Assembly: GCA_949358305.1 (NCBI GenBank)
Contig: OX442323.1
Span: 1,302,001-1,366,000, forward strand
DNA from: Strigamia acuminata
Taxonomy: Eukaryota; Arthropoda; Chilopoda; Geophilomorpha; Linotaeniidae
Direction of reading: 5' to 3'
Length of the DNA stretch: 64,000 nucleotides
The notes below the pieces were generated by a model, which saw only the letters and a list, made by a program, of their open reading frames with translations, was not told the DNA's origin and did not search any database. Within the stretch, counting starts at the first letter, position 1. Each line of letters begins with the position of its first letter. Shown here one piece after another: positions 47,501 to 61,200 of this stretch. The position numbers were made by a program, and so were the translations under genes.

Positions 47501-50500
47501 TATAAGTATGCATTGTAAATACACCGTGTTTGTATTTTTGTTTTGTGATAAAAGATGTTGTAGATGTTATTGTTTTGTGATGTTAAACGACTTTTGAATG
47601 CAGCTATTGTGTACTTTTTAAAAATCTTCATAATAACCATGTTAAATCAAAATAAATTAGGCGCATTCAATTCCAAATTACCAAAATCCGATTATAAAAA
47701 CTTGATTACAGAATCGGTTTTTAACTTTGAACGAGTTAAAAACCGATTCTATAATCAATTTTTTGATTTTCTATTTAAATTATTATTTATTTATTTATTT
47801 AAGACCTGAGAATCGACCAAACACCGCCTGCATTTGTGCGATCAAATGCGGCGGGTGTTTGGCCGCATTTGTGCGATCGAATGCAGCCAAATACCCACCG
47901 TATTCGATCGCACAAATACGGCGTGTGTATGGCTGTATTCGATCGCGCAAATGCGGCAGGTGTAAAAATCGTTCGGTACTGTTTTATATAAAAAAAATTT
48001 CCGAGCCATGTTTTTTTGCCAAAATATGCTGGTACCAGTTATTTTATAAAATTTTGCGAGGGTCGAAACTTCTAAAATAAATGTTTTTTGGCCTAAAATT
48101 GGCTGGCAACAATCGAATCAATGTGTGTAACACTACTTCGAATGAATGCGTGGTGTTGTTGTTTTCAAATCATGTCGCCGATGACGTAGCAATCCCACAA
48201 TGCATTGCACAAAATGGTTCCCTTCTTGAAATGGTGATAACAAGATTTGATCACGTAAAACAACAAATTCTCTATGATTTCGTAAGTTAGTCAACAAAAG
48301 TGGGTACATAATCTTTTTTTTGGCCATTTCAAACACTTGAGAGAAATTTTTCATTTCTCTTCCCATGACCTTTAAAATCTCCGTTCAACGAGTTTTCTTG
48401 TTCAAATCGGGTCTTGCTGGCAGCCATCTTGGATTTTTGTTAGATCGGTTCCTACGATTTCGATGGTAAGAACAATTTTGTAGCAGTTATTAGCCGCATT
48501 TGTGCGATCGAATGTGGCCAATGTTCGGCCTCATTTGTGCAATCGAATGCTGTCGATGTTCGGCCGCATTTGTGCGATCAAATGTGGCCGAACACCGACC
48601 GCACTCGATCGCACAAATGTGGCCCAACACCGGCCGCATTCGATCGCACAAATGGGGCCAATGTTTGGCTGCATTTGTGCGATCGAATACGGCCGACGTT
48701 CGGCCGATTCCCCGTTCTTAAATAAATAATAATAATAAAAATAATTTAAATAAACTTACATTTATAATTATAACCAAGTTTTTATAATTTTACAAGTTGA
48801 AATTGAACGCGCCTGTTTTTTAAGTGTAAACAATTACAATTTTGACTATGGTTATTATTTGGGCTGATTTATTTACACTTGAATTTACACTAGGCGCATT
48901 CGAAAAGTCATTAAAACGAGTGTAAACGTGTTTACACTCGTTTTCACACGACATTTACACGAATTAATTCGTGTAAATGTCGTGTAAACTGGTTAAACGG
49001 AAACGGCCTGTACGCCACGTTTCCGTTTAAAATCTCCGTGCAACGAGTTTTCTCGTTGAAATCGGGTCTTGCTGGCAGCCATCTTGGATTTTCGTTAGAT
49101 CGGTTGGAACGATGTCGATCGCAAGAACAATTTTTTAGCAGGTATTAGCCGCATTCTTGCGATCGAATGCGACCAATGTTCGACCGCATTTGTACGATCG
49201 AATACGGCCGACGTTCGACCGACGTTCGGCCGCATTTGTACAATCGAATGCGGCCGACGTTCGGCCGACGTTCGGCCGCGTTTGTGCGATCTAATGCGGC
49301 TGGTGTTCGGCCGCATTTGTGCGATTGAGGCGGATGTTCAGCCGATTCCCGAAATAAATATTAATAATACAAATAATTAAAATAAATTTACATTTTATAA
49401 TCATGTTTTTATAATCTCCTGTTTTTTTTTTTAGAGTAAACAACAATAACAATAATGACTATGGTTATTATTTGGACTAATTTAATATTTACACTTGAAT
49501 TTACACGACTGAATTTTACACAGAAATTTATTTTGAAACTCGAAAATTGGGTCGTTTAACTTGAAATTTACACTACCAGTTGCACTGGTCGTTTAGTGCA
49601 AATTACTTTTCGAATGCGCCTACTGAAATTTGCACAGAAATTTATTTTTAAACTCTAAAATTGGGTCGTTTAACTTGAAATTTACACTACCAGTTGCACT
49701 GGTCGTTTAGTGCAAATTAGTTTTCGAATGCGCCTACTGTGTAAATGTCAAGTTAAATTACCCAATTTTTGAGTTTAAAATAATTTTCAAGTGTAAACTT
49801 GCTGTTCTACACTTCGTTCCGGTACAAGGTGGTCTTAATTCACTGGTGTAGTGGCACAAAAAAGTAGCCCTTAACACATTGTTTAATTGATTAAAACGGA
49901 AAAAAGCTTATTTTTAGCAAATAAAATAAATATTTTATTACCAATTAAATAAAATCCATACTTCTAATCACTTTTTACACTTAAATTTATTGAAAATAAA
50001 CAGAACTACTTTTCCGCGTAGACGTAATCCACCAGTGATAAGGCTGGAATTAAGACCACCTTGTACCGGAACGGAGTATAGCACGTCAATTATATTGACT
50101 GCCAAACTTGATCTGGGATTCCAGATCAAGTTTGATTGTTTCCAGCCAAAATCATAACCATAGTGATGATCATTATTGTTGTTTATTTTAAAAAAAAACA
50201 ATAACTGCTACAAAATTGCGACCGATCTAACAGAAATCCAAGATGGCTGCCAGGAAGACCCGATTTGATCGAGAAAACTCGTTAAACGAAGATTTAAACA
50301 TAGCATGCAGGTCGTTTTCGTTTAACTAGTCTATATAGCATTTACACGAATTAATTCGTGTAAATGTCATGTGAAAACGGTGTAAACACATTTACACTCG
50401 TTTTAATGACTTTTCAAATGCACCTACTAGATGCGTTCAAATTTTGTGTTTACACTAGGTGCATTCAAAAACTAAAATATTTTGTGTTCTACTTTAATTT

Positions 50501-52233
50501 TAAACCAAAAATAACATCATTTCCTGTTTAAACCCATGTTAAAACTTAAAATACACTTAAACTAAAATTGTTATTTTAATTTTTGAATGCAGCTACTGTT
50601 TATGAAGTTTTTGCAAACAGAATGGACAGAAAAACAATTTAAATAGAACGTCTGGAGTGATTATGGGTGAATTTTGAATGATTTTTGATGATGCCAGGTT
50701 GATAAATTTGTCGACAAATTAACTATTTGCACACACAAAGTTCAAATAGGAAGTGGGTAAAAACAGGAGAAGCCCTCAGGCAAAAAACACGTGCCAACCA
50801 TTACCAGATGTCAAGCAAAACTATAATGCTTAGTTAAAACAAAACTCAATATTTAAGTAAAAATAAAATAACAATAGGCGCGTTCAAAGTTTTTGTTTTT
50901 ACTGTTTCTATAAACGGAATAGCATCTAAATCAGCCGAACAAACATCAAACAAGATTGTATCTAAACCCCTTCTACACGTGTATAGAAATACATCTGTCC
51001 GTCTAAATTGATGTATATAAAAACAATAGTCGGAGAAATACGAAAATTCCTTTGGCACCTATTGAAAGTATTCTGAGTTCATTGCAGTTGCCCGTTTGGC
51101 TCTAGCTGCTTTCGTTTTGGAGGAGTTGATGCGGACAGACGGACAGACAGACAGAACCGTTTTATTAGATTTTCTAAACATAGGGTTTAGAAGTCTAAAA
51201 CTGCAAATAACAAAACCACGACTAGAGTGGTTTAGGAATCGGTTTATGCCCAGCTTAGGTTTTTACAACAAATTCAAAATGGCCGCCTCAAAAGTTAAAT
51301 TGACAGATCAGACTTTCAAGTGTCATAAACACTTTAAGGAAAGCATAAACGATATAAACCGAAACTTTGAATGCACTTAAACTCTATTCCAAAAAGTATT
51401 ACAAATACTCCCATTGGTTGGTTGGTTGAGACACTTTAAAAAATCTTCGCACAAGTCTACTGGAATCTGAAAACAGCATCATATTCAAGACACAACTGAA
51501 CTGTGAATCTCCCAACCAATGGGAGTATTTGTAATACTTTTTGGAATAGAGTTTAAGGTATTAGTTAAAATAAAACAATATTCCATTAGTTATAATAAAA
51601 CAATATTCCATTAGTTATAATAAAACAACATTACATTAGTTATAATAAAACAACTTTACATTAGTTAAAATTAAACAACATTACATTAGTTAAAATAAAA
51701 CAATATTGCAATAGTACAGTAGGTAAAATAAAACATTATATTAGATAAAATAAAATATTACGTTATGGTAAAATAAAACATTACGTTACAAGTACGTAGT
51801 TAAAATAAAATAAATCGCATCTTTCACAAATTTCCACAGAATGCATCTAGGTTAACCTAGGTACATTATTGAAAATGTGTTAAATGGGGTTGAATTGAAG
51901 CACCGTCAGTAATTGCAGTATCGATTTTGATGTAGTGTTACCACGCATTGGAAAATTAGTGTGTGGGAGCAGGACATTGTTGATGTGATGATGTGCAATC
52001 AAGTGAGCGACCTGTCATTGTCAACCTCACTCAACAGGTTGGGTCGGATGTGTGATAAGTGTGGGGCATGCTACCCATGAATGAAGTTATTTTGAGGAGA
52101 TTGTGAACTTCATTTTTCATGTCACTTGTCACCACGAGAATGGGAATGGGTGGTCCAAAAATACTACGGTCATCTGGTTTATTTTACTTGAATGAAACAG
52201 ATAAAAAAAATCAACAATTTACTCTAGGTCTAG

Positions 52234-52282
<49 letters not shown>

Positions 52283-55200
52283 AATAGCCTACACACAGCC
52301 AGAAAAACCTGCTGCTTTTGAAAATGTAATTACTCTGTAACTAATTCAATTTTCATTTGAAACTAAAACCATTATACAGAGTTTGAAAGGCCATTTTTAT
52401 ATCTGGAAAATTATATTACCCAGATGCTTTCTTTGTGAGCCAGAGAACCTGAAGATTTTTGTATGCTTATTTTTTAGCCATTATTTTGACTAGAGTAGTC
52501 ATTGTTGGGGAAAGAAAAACTTCAACCAACGCCGTTTCAGTGGTCATGGAGCAATGGACGGCACATAATCGCACACGTGTGCGGAGCAAAGGAAGGTATC
52601 TGAGTAATATAATTTTCCAGGCGTACAAATGGCATTTCAAACTCCGTACAACGGTTTGTTTAAAATAAAAGTGTTAATTAGTTAGAGAGTAACTACATTT
52701 TCAAAATTATCAGGTCTCTCTGGCTTACTCTGTGTATGTCTATGTATATATACACCGTACATATATTTTTTTGAAAGATCAAACTTCCGGTCTGCACTTG
52801 ATGTGGGTTTATGAATTCAACACTTGACAGCTATTTTTAGCATGCTTTTTTGGGATGTTGACAAAAAGATTGATTTTTCAGCTTAGTTTCCGTGTAAAAT
52901 TTCAACTTGCAACTTGAGCAGATATGAAAATGTGATTACGGTAGATTATGGTAGATTATGATTACGACGCAAGTTAGCCCATGGCTTGATCAATTGGGCC
53001 TGGTTAAGCTAGAATTACACCATGAATCGATCTTTTTCTTTCAATACATTATCAATTTCAATTTTATTCCATTAATTGGAATAAAATTGCAATTAACCTT
53101 TAAATAGTCCAACTTAATGTTTGTCCAAAATATTCTGTTCTGTAGGTCATAAACATCATTTGAGGTTAAATGGAAGCAAAAAAGTGCCAGAGTACAAGTT
53201 ATTGTCAAAAAAAGTGAATGAGGAAAAAATGGGTCTCTCTCTAACTATCATTGACCTTAGCTTAAAATAAAATTAATGTTTGTTTATTTTGTGTTCTATT
53301 TTTAAGTGAATCAAAAAATCCAAAGTAATGTATTGAGCAGCAAATTATTTTGTTTACTTTTTCATTCATACCGTATCAGTAGGTGCCGATGGATTCCAAA
53401 ATTTCCGCGGTTGAAGTTTTAGTAGTTTCGTTTTATATACCGGTACACACTTTGAAAAGCAAAACGCCTAACTCGGGAATTTTGGAGTTTAAATCACCTA
53501 GTGACTACTTATTTTGACAATTCTTACCATTCTTAAATCACAAAGTAATAATTGAATCTTTTTTTGTTTGTCGGCTTGAAGATGTGTTAATTGATTTGTT
53601 TGTTTATTGCAGTATTCTGGTGTTCGTATTGGCCCCGTTGTCAAGAATAATGTGATGAAAGCATCCATCATGTTGGAACATGATAGTCAGTAAGTAACCA
53701 AAAGTTAAATACAGTAGAGTATCGATTATCGGAACACCGGTTGGTTAAACGAACAGCAGTGATCGATTTTTAAATTTTTTTGGTTCGATTTTTTAATCAT
53801 TTTTTATTTTTTTTATTGATTTTTTTTGGTTCGATTTTTAACGCGTTATTATCGATTTTTAATTTGCATGTCCAAGTGTGTCAAAAATCGTTCCAGTCCA
53901 GTTTGAAGCTCATCTGCAGAATGAGCGTTTTGGTTGTATCCACCAGGTAGTACAAAAACTCATTGATGTGTTGTGACAAATTGACATTTAAAACACCTTC
54001 ATATCATGGGTTTAGGTGATTGTGTGATATCATTTATACTCAAACCTACTCCAAGATCATCTTAACTCCCATTGGTCGAGCAAGTTCACTTGTGTAGTGA
54101 TACGTAAAAGTAGACCAAAACACCAGAATTCCGTTAGATGTATGGACATTGTAATCGATTACCTATTGTTAGGAAATTGTTTGCTTTTCTGACAAAGCAA
54201 CCAATAAACTAAGCAAGAATGTTTGTTGAAATGAAAACAACATAAAACTTCATCTTACACATTTTATTGTAAAATCAAAATTCAATTTATATAACTCTAA
54301 TAATTAGAATACTCAAAATAATTAAAAACCAACAATACTACTACTTCATGCAGTCGTGCATAATCTCTAGTTAGGGGTAATCCGGCTCGACCGTTGGGAG
54401 TTAGGACACTCTTAGAGTTGGTTTGAGTATAAATGTCAATTTGTAGCAACGTATCGGTTAGTTCTTGCACTCCCTGGTGGATACAGCCGAAAACGCTCAT
54501 TGTGCAGGTGAACTTCAAGCTGAACTGGGACCATTTTTATGACCACGGCTGTACAATCCTGCTCACACAAAATGTTCGCGCTATGACTAGCGTGACCATT
54601 TTATGTGCGCAGGATTGTCCGATTACGTGAACAAATAGGTTTTAGGAACATGCATCTCCCAATTAGTTTGGATAATCGATGCTCTACTGTACACAGAAAA
54701 AGTAAAAGGCAGGGCAGGACAGAGCATAGCAAAGAATAGTTAAACGGAAACATTAGTCATTTTCTCATTGCTTGGCCGATTAAGCGATCTATGTTGGGTA
54801 TGTTGGGTTTTGTCGGTGGCAGATTATGCAGTTGGGAGGCCCAAAGCACAATCTAATTTCGAGGTCCCCTTCTCAAAAAAATGTACGGAGTAAATTATTT
54901 CTGTCAATAATCATTTTTGAGGCCCTGCACATGCAGCGATGTCTGGGAAATTTGTGGTTTTGAAGCAAAATTCGAGTGCGGGGCATTTGTTGATGGAATA
55001 GTCTCACAGGAAATGTACCCCATGTGGGTTGTAAGGGTCGGCAAATTCCTCCCAAAAGATTTTTGGTTTCGTTTTTAAATTTGATTTTTGGAAATTATTT
55101 TCAAATAGTGCTCCAAGAAGTACTGACCACTACCGTCCACTAACGTCAAAAAATTATTTTGAAAAATTTTCGAAAATTTTAAAAAATTACGCGAGAATAT

Positions 55201-58200
55201 TATAAATTTTCCGACAATTTTGAAAAAATGTTTTACGTTTTTAAACGGTTTGCCTCATTCTGTGAAACGCTTCTAAGAGGCTCGTTCTGAGACATTGGCT
55301 ATACCGTATGCCAATTGTAGAGCTTACAATAGCTATGTGCTTATTAGCAGGTGATGACTGATGAGTAAGTTAATGAATGTTTTAATTACCATTTTGGTGG
55401 AATTGATTTAGTAGCTGCTAGATCTTAAACTGCAACCTTAGTTCGAAAGAGAGTTTTAATAATTCTAATTATTATTTATTTATTTTAAATGTAGGTACGC
55501 TGTCATCCTGGCTTTTGATGTGAAGATAGAGCGCGATGCGCAGGAGTTGGCAGACAGTTTAGGAGTGAAAATATTTGCAGCTGACATCATTTACCATTTG
55601 TTTGATAAGTTCATGGATTACCGCGATGAACTGAAACGAAAGAAGAGGGATCAGTTGAAACACATTGCAGTTTTTCCTTGCAAGCTACGCATTTTGCCAC
55701 AATTCATCTTCAATTCCCGCGACCCAATAGTTGTTGGAGTGAGTGTTGAAGCTGGTGTGATCAGAGAGGGGACGCCTTTATGTGTGCCCAGCAAAGATGT
55801 AAGTATTTGAAATGGATTGATTGTTTGATTGGAGCATTTTAGAAAATTCTATCTATACTAAAGCTAGAAGAGAATTAATTTTAATTTTAATTTTAATTTT
55901 AATTTTAATTTTAATTTTAATTTTAATTAATAATGAGTTGGTTAGTAAAACTAACAGGTGATTGGTCCTATCTGCGTGCCTGCACGATTTCATAGGCTAT
56001 TCTCTGCTTCTGCTTGGTAGACGTATGAACCAAATTAGATGTCAGCCAAATTGTTTGCTTTTGTAGGTTAGCTAACAGTAGGATACAGTTACATTTGGTT
56101 TTTTGCACTTTTTCATTCTACTTTCATTCTACAGTCGAAACTCTTTATAACGAATCGCAAGGGACCCGAAAAATCGATTCGTTATAGCGAGCATTCGTTA
56201 TATCGAAATTTTTAACACGATGTTCTATGGCCAGCCAACCAAACCAGTCATTTTTAGGTATTTGTTATATCGCGATTCGTTTTAAAGAGTTTCGACTGTA
56301 TTCGTATTTCTAATAATAATTGCTAGGGGCATTTTTAAAGCCATTTCAACTTGTTTATATTTTTTTACGCAGTCTAAATGTACAATTAAATTACGCGTGG
56401 AGAATTATACGTTTAGCCTTTTAACTATGCATGACTTAATGCGATTCGCCTAGTGTGCTTTACTAATACTTGGAAATGGAGTGATTTTAGTGAAATAATG
56501 GACAATCAGTCATCTTGGAAATTAAACAAATCTGAGGTTTGTGCAAGATATTTTATTTGCTCATCAAGCATTGTCAACACACGGAAATGGAAACTAAAAC
56601 TAAAACTAAAATGTGTTAGAAAAAAACTGTAAACTAATGGTTTATACAATTAGGTTAGGTTGGTTCTCAAATAATATTCCAATATTGGAAAATATTGAAA
56701 AGATGTGTAATGAAACAGTCTTCTCCGTCTCATTAATTGATCCCATCAATAAATTGTTTGCGATTTTTGTGATAATTCACATTTCATTTTCATTTTTCAC
56801 CAAGTTCGCACTGCATCTCTCTTTCTCTCAGGTGTGTATTATATGATAGAACTATGGTTTGACTTGTGGTGCCGTGGATAAATGTGGAAATATTAAATGC
56901 TGTAAAGCAGAAAAGTTTGGGAACCACTGGTAATGTCTATACTCCTGTCTTCCAAATTTCTGGTTGAAAAATAGAAACAGCTTGTTCTGACTCTGAGGAG
57001 TCTTGAGCTGTGATTGGTGATTTTGGCACTTTGTGATTTGTGATTGCAATGCTCGATCGTGTCTTAAATCTATCGTGGTAACGACAAGTGGAGTAAATTC
57101 TAATATAAAATGGATGCAACCTTGCGTCACAGCGCATTTGCTGAGACCGGCCTTGCCTACTTTTTTCAAGTGTGCTGCGAAAATGCTGCATTGATTATCA
57201 TTCATAAGAGAATTAACAGAAACGACAATTACACTGTGCAATAGAATAAGCACTACTAAATGCAGAGCAGCGTAAGAAATGGTTTAATTCTTTAGATTAG
57301 TCATTTATGCAACAATTGTTTAAGCTCGTTTTTGCAGTCTTTTTTTTCACTACTTGTTTCTTTGGAATGTTTTTCAACTCGAAGTAATGAGTGAATTTAG
57401 CAAGGGGTAGGGAGAAATAAACACAGGATATCCTGCCATTTACACCGTGATGGGATTTAATTCATTGCATTTATTGGCTGAAAGATAAGTCAATTCGAGA
57501 CATAGGCCTAAGAATGCTGCATCCTATACAATATACTTAGTGAATATGGTAACTAATTTAAGTATGAAAATTAACTTCCTTGTTTCCATTGGGTTGTTTT
57601 ATGGGGAAAAGTGGATCAAAGCTGAGGGGCCTTCAAAAAAGATGAGTTTTAATTTTATTGTTTTCGATTCTGATTTGTTCCATTAAGGAAAATGAGAAAG
57701 AAAAAAGTGAGCAGGTTTAAATAGCAGCTTAAATTCTAATTGGGTCGTAGGTCATACCACTCGTGAATGACAAAATAACAGCTTCTATCTGAATTATAAT
57801 ATCGCTGCAAACTCGAGTGCTAAAGAACGGTATCGCATAATTTAAGATGATTTTTAATCTCTATGATGATGAGCCTACAGGCAGCCATATTCTTGATGCC
57901 AGATTCTATACTCTTGTTCGACTCAAAAGGGTGCCCTTCTCCCATTGGCCGAGGCGTATCACTGGTGTAGTGATCCAAAAATATAGACCCAAACACCAGA
58001 AATGCATTACAATGTACAGACATTGTAATCGATTGCCTAGGCAACGGCCAAAAATTCAAACTTGTTTTCTTTCCAGACATAATAACCGATAAACAGAACA
58101 AACATGAGTTCTTCAGTTATATGTGTACAGAAATGTTATTTCCGAAAAGGAAATAACATTTCTTTATAAATATAATCAAAATTATATCAACTTAAATGGT

Positions 58201-61200
58201 AATAGCAATCACAAAACATAAGAAAAATAAAAACTACTTCTCCTAGTGGTAGTAATACAAACTTGAGGTAGGAGTAATGCGGCTCGGCCAATGGGACAAG
58301 GGCACCCTTTTGAGTCGAACAAGAGTATAAGTCATCAGTTCGTCGAATTTAGTTGTCGGAACTCGATCGACGAACGGAGTTGTGGGGCACACGGATCCGT
58401 GAACTGAGTTCAGTGTTCACACCAATCTTGGATCTAGATCTGCAGCTTCTGATGAGATCCAAAAGCTTGGTGTGAACATGGTATTAGGTTCTATCAGAAA
58501 AAAATAAAATCCACTCAGTTCACTTGACGTTTAAATGTTCTGCCGTGCTTTTTATGTGGTTTGACACAGCAGTGACGAATTTTAAAACAAAGTTTATCCA
58601 ACATCTAACAGAAGTTGATACAATGGTCCAAATTGTGCAACAGTTAGATTTTTGGAAAAATTTCAGTCATTCAAAGGTTAAACCGAGTCACACCGCAATA
58701 GCGACGCTCAAAAGAGCGAAACAGTGCTAATTCGCCTCAGGTAAACGACGCTCGGATTAGCGTCGCCTCGTAAGAGCGAAGCCGCATTAGTGCGTCGCAT
58801 GTAATAGCGACGCACGTAAGAGCGACGTACCGCAATAGCAACGGACCAGATTTTTCATGTTTTTTTTCCAGATTTTTCATGTTTTTATCAGATTTTTCAT
58901 GTTTTTCTCATGTTTTCTTCATGTTTTTCTCATGTTTTCTTCATGTTTTTTTTCCATTTTATTTCAGTTTTTTCAATTTTCCACTTGTCCCCAGCTTTTT
59001 TATGTTATTTATTATTTTCTGCGTCGCTCTGAAAGCGTCGCTCTTTTCGGCGTCGCTTTTTTCAGCGGTCTCTCTTTCGGAGTCGCTCTTGCCAGCATAG
59101 CTCTTCTGAGTGTTGCTATTATTGGCCTCCTTCGTTAAATGCGATTCACTTGATTTCTGAAAATCAAGGAAATGAGAATTTCAGAAATCCATTTAAGATT
59201 TAACACACCTAGTGTAAGGGGTTTCATTGAGAAAACGATTATGCAATTGTCTCGATTTTGCAATTGCCACGTGACCCAACAATCAGCCAAGCACATGGAT
59301 AATCGAACAATCGACTAAAATGCAGTTTTTTTTGCGCATGTGCCAGTATAACTTTTGTTTTTTAATAGCAGTTAAGTGCTTTTATATATTACTTGCAATT
59401 ATATAATAGTGTTTTTGGACATTTCTTTTTCCTTATAATAATTGGTTCTTATGATCTTGTAGTGTTATAACCTTATGAGGTTAGGAACTTGGTGGCGGCA
59501 AGTTTCCTTATACCGGTAACCTTATGTTATCTTCTTAAACTAGTAATTTTGATCACATGATCACATGATCAAAACAACGTGGATAGAGTAAGACTGAAAC
59601 TCTTGTAGACTCTCTCCACTGGATGATACCCAATGTTATTAGCTTTGAAGTATTGTATTTCAACAGAATTTCAATAATGTAGCCAACAAAAGTGGTGGTT
59701 TGGTTTATCACACTATGATTGTTCAAACCCTACTAGATTTCAACAATTCTAACGTTGATTACAAGTTGATTGTTTAAGCAAAGTTGTGAGGTGGAAAAAA
59801 GATTTTGTGAAATCATAAGGAAACACATCTGTTTTGCTGCTTTATTTTATAAGGTACTCAAAAAAATCCATTTTTCCTTGTGCTTACAGTCCATCCTTAT
59901 GCTTATGACGCCATAAGGTTATAGGGATGGCCATTTAAAAAGGCATGTCCGCAAACTCTTTTATGTATATCACACATGGTATGTCGTTCTACGTTCGTTT
60001 TGAGTACGTTCGAACTCAAAACGAATGTTTTCCATTCGTTTCAGTGATTCTACATTTGCTCCATAAGTAGTGAAAAATCAAATTATCAAACGATGGGGCT
60101 TAATAAATGTGCGGATCGCTCAACTAACTCGAGTGTTGTCCCCAAGGGCAGATGCCTATCTGGGTTATTGGGCCACCTAAGGAGTGTTCTCTTCGCTTCT
60201 CTTCTGTAGGATGGCTCTCTGTCCGTGGTGAACTTGCTTGAAAATTAAAATTAGCGCTAAAAAGTAGTAAATCCACAAATTCTTACGTTGAAGGTGCCTG
60301 AAATTAGACAGTTGATTGAGTTAACTTATCTTTCAAACTGCAACGTCGTAACTCATTCCTGGTGATTTGTAATTGTCATTTGTCAACATGCATTTATTGC
60401 CATTTGCATTTAGATTTGCTTGACAGTTGTCGTGTGAAAGGTGACAGCCGAAGCACATTCCTCAGACAAAACAAAATTAATTAATTAAGTAATTAATTAA
60501 TTTGTTTGTTAGTTCAGGTGTGGCCAAGTGTTGCTGCGCCTACCATGTTTATTTGGTCAAGCACAGTTCCTGCCCTTTTCTTTTCATTTTTTTACTTTTC
60601 TTTTCTTTTCTTTTCTTTTCTTTTCTTTCCTTTTCTTTCCTTTTCTTTAATTAACTACCTCCTAGCCCATCTCCTGTCCCAGCTGCCAGCTGCTCGTAGT
60701 GTGTGATTAATGAGGATATCCTCATGGCAACTTGACTGAATTCTTGCGAGTTTCCTCATTGCTCGCATTGTTTCCAACCTCTTTGTGGGAATTTTCTTGC
60801 ATGGATAAAGTGTAAACCGTTATTGAGGTTTGTTTGACGATATTTTTGCGAAACCTTATCCTTTTATACCTGCGTTTAAAGCTGAAATGAACGAGTCTTT
60901 TCTTCTTAATTCGAATGTATCTTGCACAAAATGAAAGCTCTTACCTGATTAACGGTTTACCGTGCGGTAAGCCATGCAGTAAACAAGCACACTAAACTCT
61001 ATTCCAAAAAGTATTACAAATACTCCCATTGGTTGGTTGGTTGAGACACTTTAAAAAATCTTCGCACAAGTCTACTGGAATCTGAAAACAGCATCATATT
61101 CAAGACACAACTGAACTGTGAATCTCCCAACCAATGGGAGTATTTGTAATACTTTTTGGAATAGAGTTTAGTCGCTTGATTCATCTTTTGCTTAAGTCGC

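Larger units (their letters stand above)
47658..48814. mobile_element. Second minisatellite-bearing inverted-repeat element
   Basis: Left end TAGGCGCATTCAATTCC, right end the inverse (GAATTGAACGCGCCT-like). Left inner arm CCGATTATAAAAACTTGATT. The array at 47815-47965 follows GAGAATCGACC, and the array at 48492-48716 is followed by GGCCGATTCCCCGTTCTTAAAT. The 0.5 kb between the arrays includes one arm (48286-48378) of an inverted repeat with 45966-46915, so another element is probably inserted here. Confidence 0.65.
45781..50426. repeat. Cluster of nested TAGGYGCATTC inverted-repeat elements
   Basis: Family ends occur at 45781, 45829, 47658, 48891 (rightward) and at about 48814, 49613, 49735 and 50426 (inverse). 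Long segments recur within: GTGTAAACTGGTTAAACGG at about 45920 and 48985; GGGTCTTGCTGGCAGCCATC at about 48409, 49064 and, inverted, about 50250. The elements are inserted in one another, so limits between copies are uncertain. All is non-coding and lies in EIF5B intron 18. Confidence 0.7.

Noticed and set aside
48492-48716. CRISPR-like look of repeat and spacer
   Set aside because: The genome is eukaryotic, units are degenerate, spacers are variants of the same unit, and no cas genes exist.
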